Positions 28,234-35,171 of a DNA stretch of 64,000 nt are shown here, in pieces. The first letter of the stretch is position 1. Every line of letters starts with the position of its first letter. The notes below the pieces were generated by a model. That model was not told the DNA's origin. It saw only the letters and a program-made list of their open reading frames with translations, and did no database searches. The stretch spans positions 1-64,000 of the forward strand of contig NZ_JAJAGO010000020.1 in NCBI RefSeq assembly GCF_025165795.1, in the 5' to 3' direction. This DNA comes from Streptomyces gossypii. GTDB taxonomy: Bacteria; Actinomycetota; Actinomycetes; Streptomycetales; Streptomycetaceae. Position numbers and translations under genes: made by a program.

Positions 28234-28938
28234 TCAGCTCACGACTCCCGTCATCACGCCGATGGGTATGGAGAGGAATCCGGCGGTCAGCACCAGCGCG
28301 AGCCCGTTGGCGGTGCCCTTGAGGATCCGGTCGCGCCCGGGGCGGTTGGCCCCGAGCGTCTGGGCGGCGCTCCAGAAGCCGTGCCGAATGTGCAGACCCA
28401 CGGCGAGCATCGCCACGATGTAGATCACATTGCCGTACCAGGTGCTGAAAGTCGCCAGGACGTTTTCGTACGGGTGGCCTGCCTCGCCGCGCGGGTTGAC
28501 CGTGTGGGTCGTCAGGTCGAGCAGATGCCACACGATGAACAGCGCCAGGATCACCCCGCCCCAGCGCATCGTGCGCGTCGCGTAACTCGCCCGCTGCCGC
28601 TGGTGCGCGTACTTGACCGGACGCGCTCGGATGTCCCGGCGGCTGAGCTGGTAGGCGGAGACGCCGTGTGCCACGACGACGGCGACCAGCCCGAAGCGCA
28701 CGATCCACACGAACCAGCTGTGCTTGAGGAACGGCTCCCCGATGGTGCGCAGCCAGTGCGCGTAGCCGTTCATCTCGTCCGGCCCGAAGAACATGTTGAG
28801 GTTGCCCACCAGGTGACCGACCAGATACAGCAGCATGATCAGCCCGCTGACCGCCATCACTGCCTTCTTCCCGACGGTGGAGCGCCACGCGAGGGATACG
28901 AGGGACGGCCGTCGGTCCGTCCGGGTCACCAGTGCCAT
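28234..28938 (-). CDS. sdhC: Succinate dehydrogenase cytochrome b subunit
   Basis: This 234-residue membrane subunit anchors SdhAB and passes electrons to menaquinone. Five hydrophobic segments and histidines suited to two haems are visible (LVGHLVGNL, VVAHGVSAYQ, IVWHLLDLTTH, GLHIRHGFW). The ATG at 28938 is chosen; an ATG at 28968 would add 10 residues and cannot be excluded, since neither has a strong ribosome site. The gene is divergent from a LysR regulator, and the 83-bp gap holds a perfect palindrome. Confidence 0.92.
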   Translation of the reverse strand: MALVTRTDRRPSLVSLAWRSTVGKKAVMAVSGLIMLLYLVGHLVGNLNMFFGPDEMNGYAHWLRTIGEPFLKHSWFVWIVRFGLVAVVVAHGVSAYQLSRRDIRARPVKYAHQRQRASYATRTMRWGGVILALFIVWHLLDLTTHTVNPRGEAGHPYENVLATFSTWYGNVIYIVAMLAVGLHIRHGFWSAAQTLGANRPGRDRILKGTANGLALVLTAGFLSIPIGVMTGVVS

Positions 28939-28996
28939 GGCGCTGACGCTAGAGACTCCACCGTGCATCAGTCCAAGACATAGACCTGCTGCTTTC

Positions 28997-29013
28997 GATA
29001 GGCATCACCTATC
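28997..29013. promoter_or_regulatory. LysR-type operator between sdhC and the LysR gene
   Basis: GATAGG and CCTATC form perfect 6-bp arms around CATCA. The core fits the T-N11-A rule of LysR-family binding sites. It ends 8 bp before the LysR start, so binding there would repress the regulator's own gene while sitting upstream of the sdhC promoter region. Confidence 0.65.
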
Positions 29014-29021
29014 CTTTCTCC

Positions 29022-29948
29022 ATGCAGCTCCAGCAGCTCCGCTACTTCGCCGCCGTCGCGGACACCCGCCACTTCACCCGCGCCGCGCAGCGCGAGCACG
29101 TCGCGCAGCCCTCGCTCTCCCAGCAGATCCGCGCGCTGGAGCGCGAGCTGGGCGCCGAGCTGTTCCACCGGGCGCGGGGGCACATCTCACTGACCGACGC
29201 GGGGGAGGCGCTGCTGCCGCTGGCCCGCCGCATCCTCGCCGACACCGAGACGGCGCGGCGGGAGGTGCAGGAGGTGGCCCAGCTGCGGCGCGGCCGGGTG
29301 CGGCTGGGGGCGCCGCCCAGCCTCTGCGCCAGCATGGTGCCGGACGTGCTGCGGGCCTTCCGGGACAGTTACCCGGGGGTGGACCTCGTCGTCCACGAGG
29401 ACGGCTCGCAGGACCTGGTGCGGGTGCTGGCGGCGGGCGAACTGGATCTGGCGCTGATCATCACTCCGCTGGTCGGCCAGGCCCCGGCCCTGACCGCCTA
29501 CGAACTGCTGCGCGAGGATCTGGTCGTCGTCTCCTCCCCGGACGGCCCGGCGCCCGCACAAGGGCGCACCATCCGGATCGCGGACCTGCGGGGCCGCCCG
29601 CTGGCGATGTTCCGGCGCGGCTACGACCTGCGGGACTTCACGCTTGCCGAGTGCCGGGCGGCCGGGTTCGAGCCGGTGCTCGGAGTCGAGGGCGGCGAGA
29701 TGGACGCGGTGCTCGGCTTCGTCCGCGCGGGCCTCGGCGTCGCGGTGGTCCCCGGCATGGTCGCCGCCCGCTCCGGCCTCCGCACGACCCCCTTCGCCCC
29801 GCCCGGCCTCCACCGCACGATCTCGGTGGCCCACCGCGGCGACGTCTCCCCACCCCGCGCGGCCCGCGAACTCCAGCGCATCCTGCGCGAGCGCATGGGC
29901 GCGTCGGGCGCGGCGGGCGCCGGTGGCGGCGCCGGTCAGCCGCCGTAG
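29022..29948 (+). CDS. LysR-family transcriptional regulator
   Basis: This 308-residue regulator has the N-terminal LysR winged HTH (LQQLRYFAAVADTRHFTRAAQREHVAQPSLSQQIRALE) and a C-terminal effector-binding domain (residues 90-295). It is divergent from the sdh operon, and a perfect ATAGG-N5-CCTAT site lies just before its own start, the standard arrangement for a LysR protein controlling its neighbour. It is therefore the likely regulator of sdhCAB. Its effector is unknown. The 3-prime end overlaps the convergent ATPase gene by 13 bp. Confidence 0.9.
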   Translation: MQLQQLRYFAAVADTRHFTRAAQREHVAQPSLSQQIRALERELGAELFHRARGHISLTDAGEALLPLARRILADTETARREVQEVAQLRRGRVRLGAPPSLCASMVPDVLRAFRDSYPGVDLVVHEDGSQDLVRVLAAGELDLALIITPLVGQAPALTAYELLREDLVVVSSPDGPAPAQGRTIRIADLRGRPLAMFRRGYDLRDFTLAECRAAGFEPVLGVEGGEMDAVLGFVRAGLGVAVVPGMVAARSGLRTTPFAPPGLHRTISVAHRGDVSPPRAARELQRILRERMGASGAAGAGGGAGQPP

Positions 29949-30382
29949 GCAAGCAGGCAGCGGACCTGCTTGCCTACGCTGGTGATCGCGGTGTGCCAGC
30001 CGGGGGCGAGGAAGTCGACCAGAGGCAGCCCCCGGCCCGACTCGGCCGCCGGATCGTCCATGGAGACCCCGGCCCGGCGCGGCATCCGGACGGTCTCCGG
30101 ATCGTGCACCTTGACCCAGACGCCGGTGGGTGCGGTGTGCACCTCCACCACGAGCGGCACATGGTCCCCACACGCGCGGACGGCGTTCCCGCACAACTCG
30201 GAGACGACCAGCTGCGCGTTCTCGATGGTCCCACCGTCGACCCCGGCGTCGGCCAGCGTTTTGGCGGTCAGTTGCCGTACGCAGCGCAGGTTCGCGGGTG
30301 AGGCGGTCAGATGCGCGCGTACACCGTGCTCCCTGCCGGTGACGTAGTAGCCGGGCTGGGCTTCCTGGACGTGCTCGGCCAT
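29936..30382 (-). CDS. Anti-sigma-factor-like ATP-binding protein (HATPase_c_2)
   Basis: This 148-residue protein has a GHKL-type ATPase fold of the kind in serine-kinase anti-sigma factors. The N-box-like stretch is ENAQLVVSELCGNAVRAC and the glycine-rich lid is ESGRGLPLVDFLA. It is divergent from the XRE regulator and DUF397 genes, forming a set repeated many times in Streptomyces genomes (AbaA/WhiJ-type clusters). GGGAGGG lies before it; a GTG at 30391 would add three residues. Partner binding rather than catalysis may be its role. Confidence 0.85.
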   Translation of the reverse strand: MAEHVQEAQPGYYVTGREHGVRAHLTASPANLRCVRQLTAKTLADAGVDGGTIENAQLVVSELCGNAVRACGDHVPLVVEVHTAPTGVWVKVHDPETVRMPRRAGVSMDDPAAESGRGLPLVDFLAPGWHTAITSVGKQVRCLLAYGG

Positions 30383-30542
30383 GAAATCCACGGTCCCTCC
30401 CGTGTCCAACTGCCGGGTGTTGACGTTGTCTTGTTGGCAAGGATGGGCACCCGTGCAGGGAATCTGCAAGTTTGTCACCCAAGTTGATGGATGCGTCGTT
30501 TGTTCTATCGACTTGCGAGTTCTCTGGACGGAGACTGCGGCT

Positions 30543-31412
30543 ATGCCAAACATCCGCCCAGTTCCCACAGTCCGCCGCCGACGGCTTGGCGAGGCACTGC
30601 GCCGCTACCGCAACGACGCCGGGCTCACGCTGGACTCCGCGGCCGAGGCCATGGGCTGGATCGGCCCCAAGCTCTCCCGCATCGAGACGGCCAGCGCCCA
30701 CATCAAGCCCGACGAGGTAGCCGCCCTGTTGCGGGCCTACGGCGTCGAGGACCGCGAAGTGATCGATGCCCTGGAAGGGCTCGCCAAGCACGCCCGAAAG
30801 AAGGGCTGGTGGCAGACGTACGGCGGCATCGTGGCTCCGGCCTACGCCGACTACATCTCGCTGGAGTCCGACGCGGAGTCCGTGCGTGCCTATGCGCCGC
30901 AGCTGATCCCCGGGCTGCTGCAGACAGCCGCCTACGCGCGCGAGACGACGGCCGCCAACGCAATCATGCGTACCCCGGAGGAGGCCGCCGCTCTTGCGGA
31001 GGTGCGCCAGGCGCGACAGGCGGTGCTCACCCGCCCCGGAGGGCCGCTCAAGTTGTGGGCGGTCATCAACGAGGCAGTTCTGCACCAGCGATTCGCGATC
31101 CGTTCGACCGCGATGCGTGAGCAGCTGCGAAGGCTGCTCGACGCGTCGGAGATGCCCAACGTCGCGCTGCAGGTCATGCCCCTGGACGCCACTCCGCATC
31201 CCGGCAATGCGGGAGGCTTTCATTTGGTGGGCTTTCCTGGGCCGATGCCCGATGTCGTCTCGCTGGAGAATCTGATCGGCGCGACGTACGTTGAAGGTGT
31301 CGACGAAGTAGCCACCTTCGCCGACGCGTTCGAGCGGATCGTCGCCGCTGCGCTTCCTGTGGACGATTCGCTGGCTCTGATCGCCCGGATGGAAGAGGAC
31401 CAGCGCTCGTGA
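30543..31412 (+). CDS. XRE-family regulator with DUF5753 (WhiJ/AbaA-like)
   Basis: This 289-residue protein has an N-terminal HTH (LGEALRRYRNDAGLTLDSAAEAMGWIGPKLSRIETA) and a C-terminal DUF5753 domain (residues about 95-285) with the typical LIPGLLQTAAYAR and LQVMPLDATPHPG stretches. GGAGA lies 9 bases before the ATG. Proteins of this type include WhiJ, which affects sporulation and antibiotic production in Streptomyces, usually acting with a small DUF397 protein. Its stop overlaps the DUF397 GTG by 4 bases. Confidence 0.9.
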   Translation: MPNIRPVPTVRRRRLGEALRRYRNDAGLTLDSAAEAMGWIGPKLSRIETASAHIKPDEVAALLRAYGVEDREVIDALEGLAKHARKKGWWQTYGGIVAPAYADYISLESDAESVRAYAPQLIPGLLQTAAYARETTAANAIMRTPEEAAALAEVRQARQAVLTRPGGPLKLWAVINEAVLHQRFAIRSTAMREQLRRLLDASEMPNVALQVMPLDATPHPGNAGGFHLVGFPGPMPDVVSLENLIGATYVEGVDEVATFADAFERIVAAALPVDDSLALIARMEEDQRS

Positions 31413-31630
31413 ACGAGTCCAAGACGGACCTGTACGCCCGCGATCTCACCGCTGTGACATGGCGCAAGTCGTCCGCCAGCGCGGGAGAACACGAGTGCGT
31501 GGAGATAGCCGACCTGCCCGGCGGCGCCGTGGCCGTGCGGGACTCGAAGAATCCGGACCGCGAACCCCTCCGGTTCACGGCGACCGAGTGGGCCGCTTTC
31601 CGGTCAGGCGTCCTGGCCGGGGAGCTCTGA
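31409..31630 (+). CDS. DUF397 small protein
   Basis: This 73-residue protein is a DUF397 member, with the family pattern TWRKSSASAGEHECVEIADLPG, AVRDSKNPDREPLRF and a closing EWAAF. Such proteins almost always sit next to an XRE/DUF5753 regulator, and in WhiJ-type systems they are thought to modulate its DNA binding. The GTG overlaps the regulator's stop, so a roughly matched supply of the two proteins is likely. Confidence 0.92.
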   Translation: MNESKTDLYARDLTAVTWRKSSASAGEHECVEIADLPGGAVAVRDSKNPDREPLRFTATEWAAFRSGVLAGEL

Positions 31631-31758
31631 GGCCCGGCGGTCGACCCCGCGCACAGCCGGACCGCTGGTGGGTGTCTGCCGTTCAAATCCCGGTGGCCGT
31701 CCGGTCGTCGGAGGTCTTCAGGCTGCTGTCACACCCATGAGCAGCCTGGAGAGCCAGA

Positions 31759-33645
31759 ATGAGCACCTCAGACAGATCCGGACTCGGGCGTCGTTCCGTG
31801 TTGTCCGCCGCGTTGACCGTCCCCGCCGCGACCGGTGCCGCCACCGCGCTGGGCGCCGGGTCGGCCACTGCCGCGCCGTCGAGCGCGCGGAGACCCTCCA
31901 AGGGCGGCCGGTTCGACGACGAGAGCCCCCGCTTCTCGCTCGCCGTGCTGCCCGACACGCAGTACCTCTTCGACGCCGACAGCTCGGACCCCGAGCCGCT
32001 CAACGCGACGTTCCGCTATCTGGTGTCCGAACGCGCGGGCGCCAACATCGCCTTCATGACCCACCTGGGCGACGTCACCGAGCACGGCACGAAGGACGAG
32101 ATCAGCCTTGCGGCCGACACCTTCCGCACCCTGCACGGCAAGGTTCCGTACAGCGTGCTGGCCGGTAACCACGACGTCGACGGGAGCACCGACGACCAGC
32201 GGGGCGACACGGAGTACCTCCGGGCGTTCGGTCCGAAGCGCTATGCCGCCATGCCGACCTTCGGCGGCGCCTCGCCCGACGGCTACAACAGCTACCACGT
32301 GCTGCGCGCCGCAGGCCGCCGCTGGCTGGTCCTGGCCCTGGACTGGCGGGTGTCGGACGCGGGCCTGCGCTGGGCGCAGGGCGTGCTGGACGAGCACCCC
32401 ACCCTGCCTGCGGTGCTCACCACGCACGACATCGCCTGGTCCGACGAGAAAGGCGCGGCGCGCCTGTCCTCGAACGGCCAGCGGCTCTGGGACGACCTCG
32501 TGCGCGGCAACGACCAGATCTTCCTCGCCCTCGGCGGCCACTACTGGCCGCCGGGCCGGACCGTGCTCACCAACGACGCCGGCCACGACGTCCACCTCCA
32601 CCTCGCCAACTACCAGGACCGCTACTACGGCGGCGCCGCCATGATCCGCCTGTACGGCTTCGACCTGGTGCGTGGCGCGGTCGACGTCGAGACGTTCTCC
32701 CCGTGGTTCCTGGACCGGGCTCCAAAGAAGCGCACGCCGCTGGAGGCCGAGACCATCGAACTGACCGGCCCGACGGACCGCTTCCGCCTCGACATCGACT
32801 TCGCCGCCCGCTTCCGGGGGTTCGACGGCACCACGCTGCCGGCGCCGCGCCCCGCCTCCCGCGTGACGCCGCGCGGCACCGTGGCGTACTGGCGGTTCGA
32901 CGGTTCCGGCCTCGCCGGACGCGGCAAGCCGGGCTCTGCCGTGGCGGAGGGCACCGTCGCGCACGACCTCTCCGGGCACGGGAACGACCTGCGGGTCCAG
33001 CTGCTGCATGACAGCGCGCCCGAGATCCTCACCCGCGACGCCGGCCACCACCTGTCTCAGCCCGCGCACGCCAGCCTCCGCTTCGACGGGGGCAAGGGCC
33101 CGGACCGGGGCGCGGTCCTCACCACCACCGCCGAGGCCCCGCTCAACGGCATGAAGTTCCTCTCCGGCTACACCATCGAGACCTATCTCAAGCTCCCCGA
33201 TCCCTTCGAGGGCGATCATGCCTGGATGGGCATCCTGAGCTGGGAAGGCCGCAACGGGGATGCGGGCAAGACGACTGGCTGGTCGCAGGACGACCCGTCC
33301 TGCAGCCTGAACGTCACGCCGGAGCGCTATCTCCAGTTCTCGCTCTATCCGCACCGCCAGGACGCCAACCCGACGAACTGGAGCCACGCGCTGCCGGTCG
33401 GCCGCTGGACGCACATCGCGGTGGTGAACGACGGCGACCGCACCGACATGTACGTCGACGGTTCGAAGATCGCGCGCAACCCCGCGCAGCGCTCGTCCGG
33501 CATCGCGACACTGGGCAAGCCCTTCGTCATCGGCGGCACCCAGTCGGCGGAGAAGTTCGGGCAGGGTTTCTACGGCTGGATAGGCGACACCCGCATCGTC
33601 TCGCGCGCCCTGCGCCCGAGAGACTTCCTGCTGGAGGTCAGGTAG
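31759..33645 (+). CDS. Tat-exported metallophosphoesterase with LamG-like C-terminal domain
   Basis: This 628-residue protein carries a twin-arginine signal (GRRSVLSAALTVPAA, then a hydrophobic stretch to about residue 38). A calcineurin-like phosphoesterase domain follows, with LPDTQYL, THLGDVTEHG, AGNHDVDG and ALGGHYWPPG supplying the two-metal site. After about residue 380 a laminin-G/concanavalin-like domain begins (VAYWRFDG, NGMKFLSGYTIETYLKLPD, PVGRWTHIAVVNDGDRTDMYVDGS). GGAGAG lies before the ATG. It is probably a secreted phosphatase, nuclease or phosphodiesterase; the substrate is not shown. It appears to be monocistronic. Confidence 0.88.
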   Translation: MSTSDRSGLGRRSVLSAALTVPAATGAATALGAGSATAAPSSARRPSKGGRFDDESPRFSLAVLPDTQYLFDADSSDPEPLNATFRYLVSERAGANIAFMTHLGDVTEHGTKDEISLAADTFRTLHGKVPYSVLAGNHDVDGSTDDQRGDTEYLRAFGPKRYAAMPTFGGASPDGYNSYHVLRAAGRRWLVLALDWRVSDAGLRWAQGVLDEHPTLPAVLTTHDIAWSDEKGAARLSSNGQRLWDDLVRGNDQIFLALGGHYWPPGRTVLTNDAGHDVHLHLANYQDRYYGGAAMIRLYGFDLVRGAVDVETFSPWFLDRAPKKRTPLEAETIELTGPTDRFRLDIDFAARFRGFDGTTLPAPRPASRVTPRGTVAYWRFDGSGLAGRGKPGSAVAEGTVAHDLSGHGNDLRVQLLHDSAPEILTRDAGHHLSQPAHASLRFDGGKGPDRGAVLTTTAEAPLNGMKFLSGYTIETYLKLPDPFEGDHAWMGILSWEGRNGDAGKTTGWSQDDPSCSLNVTPERYLQFSLYPHRQDANPTNWSHALPVGRWTHIAVVNDGDRTDMYVDGSKIARNPAQRSSGIATLGKPFVIGGTQSAEKFGQGFYGWIGDTRIVSRALRPRDFLLEVR

Positions 33646-33687
33646 CCGACGCGTCGGCCGCCAGGCCACCAGTCCGTCAGGAGAGCC

Positions 33688-34503
33688 TCACCCCGCGAGG
33701 AAATCGCGGAGCAGGGCGTTGACCGCCCCCGGCTGTTCCAGCGTGCTGCTGTGGCCGCAGTCGGGGAGCGTCTCCAGCCGGGCCCCGGAGATGGCGGCAG
33801 CGATCCGCTGCGATCTGGCCGGGGGTGTCGCCGCGTCGTCCGCGCCGACGGCCACGAGCGTCGGCACCGTGATGCGTGCCAGCTCCTCGTGGACGGGGGA
33901 GCGGTTCGCGACACCCAGCACGGCCCTGCGGGTGCCCACGCGGTCGCAGGCCCGCAGCCGTTCGGTCAGCTCCTCCCGCAGCGGCTCGTGCTCCGGAGCG
34001 GCCAGGGACGCCGGGCCGAACATCAGCGGCAGGACCCTGCTCATGAGCCGGGCAGTGGGGCCGACCAGCCGGTATACCGCCGCCAGTTTCTTGTACTCCC
34101 GGGCGTGGCGGGGCTCTTCGGCGTCCGCGCTGCTGCCCAGGAGGGTCAGCGAGCGCAGCAGGCCCTCGTGCCGGGCGGCGATCCGCTGCCCGACGAATCC
34201 TCCCATCGACAGGCCGACGAAGTGGACCGGAGCGATGTGGAGTCTCTCGATCAGCGAGAGGGCGTCGCCGGTGAGGGTGTCCATGTCGTACCCGTGGCGG
34301 CAGGCCGGGGTGGCGCCCTGGCCCCGCCAGTCCAGCGTCACGCAGCGGTAGTCCTCCCGAAGCGCGGCGATCTGCGGCCCGAACATCCAGCCGCCGAACA
34401 GCAGGCCGTGCCCGAACACGAGGGTGTCCGCCTCCGGCCGCCCGGGCGGGGGTCCGGTGTCCGAGTAGGCAAGCGTCGCGCCGTTGACTCGTACCATCGG
34501 CAT
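33688..34503 (-). CDS. Alpha/beta hydrolase
   Basis: This 271-residue alpha/beta hydrolase has the nucleophile elbow GLSMGG (Ser about residue 97), the oxyanion region FGHGLLFGGWMF, a likely acid in VAVGADDAATPP and the catalytic His in PDCGHSS. The size and the cap between strands suggest an esterase, lactonase or BphD-like C-C hydrolase; nothing nearby identifies the substrate. The first ATG at 34503 is preceded by GAGGGGGGAAA and preferred over upstream in-frame starts. Confidence 0.85.
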   Translation of the reverse strand: MPMVRVNGATLAYSDTGPPPGRPEADTLVFGHGLLFGGWMFGPQIAALREDYRCVTLDWRGQGATPACRHGYDMDTLTGDALSLIERLHIAPVHFVGLSMGGFVGQRIAARHEGLLRSLTLLGSSADAEEPRHAREYKKLAAVYRLVGPTARLMSRVLPLMFGPASLAAPEHEPLREELTERLRACDRVGTRRAVLGVANRSPVHEELARITVPTLVAVGADDAATPPARSQRIAAAISGARLETLPDCGHSSTLEQPGAVNALLRDFLAG

Positions 34504-34617
34504 CGTTTCCCCCCTCGTCACAGAGCGTGCTGTGATTGTGACGGAGAATGCGACCGCGAGGAAGAAGGCAGCGGCTCGCTCGCCTGGGCGAAGACCCACC
34601 CGGGCAGGCGTCATGTC

Positions 34618-35121
34618 TCAGTAGTCGACGCGGTCGGATTTGGCCAGCCACGCGTCGAACGGCGCCGTACGGTTCGGCAGGTCCAGCCGCTCGACCGGCA
34701 TCGGCCACATCGACTCGGGCTTCTTCTCGAAGAGGTCGTAGAACTTGCGGTCGTCGAAACCGGCCACCGCGGCATCGTGCCGATCGGCGGAGTAGACAAC
34801 CCGGTCGACTCGCGCCCACAGCGCAGCGGAAAGGCACATCGGGCACGGCTCACACGAGGTGACCAGAACGCAGCCCTCGAGCGAGAAGACGTCCAGGTTC
34901 TTGCAGGCGGCACGCATCGCGCTCACCTCGGCGTGTGCCACCGGGTCCAGGGTGGCGGTGACCTGGTTGTTCCCGAACGCGACGACCTCGCCATCCTTGG
35001 CGACCAGTGCGCCGAACGGACCGCCGCCGTTCGTCACGCTGTCGGTTGCCAAGCCGATCGCCTCTTCCATCCAGGCGCGCTCGAATTCCTGGACGTTCTT
35101 TTCTCGGGTGTGCGCGGTCAC
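34618..35121 (-). CDS. guaD: Guanine deaminase (CDA-fold nucleoside/base deaminase)
   Basis: This 167-residue zinc deaminase belongs to the cytidine-deaminase superfamily. HAEVSAMRAA supplies a zinc His and the catalytic Glu, and TSCEPCPMCLSA the two zinc cysteines. The ending PFDAWLAKSDRVDY and a length near 160 match bacterial guanine deaminases of the GuaD type, which convert guanine to xanthine. The adjacent xanthine dehydrogenase subunit supports that choice. It starts 50 bp after that gene on the same strand, so the two are probably co-transcribed. Confidence 0.82.
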   Translation of the reverse strand: MTAHTREKNVQEFERAWMEEAIGLATDSVTNGGGPFGALVAKDGEVVAFGNNQVTATLDPVAHAEVSAMRAACKNLDVFSLEGCVLVTSCEPCPMCLSAALWARVDRVVYSADRHDAAVAGFDDRKFYDLFEKKPESMWPMPVERLDLPNRTAPFDAWLAKSDRVDY

Positions 35122-35171
35122 AGTCGATCCTTTTTCTTCAGACGGGTGGGAATCACGGCTGAGGGCTTTCC

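Noticed and set aside
31670..31700. GTTCAAATCCCGGTGG looks like a tRNA T-arm or att core
   Set aside because: The flanks cannot form a T-stem and no anticodon or acceptor arm is present; no matching second copy or integrase was seen.
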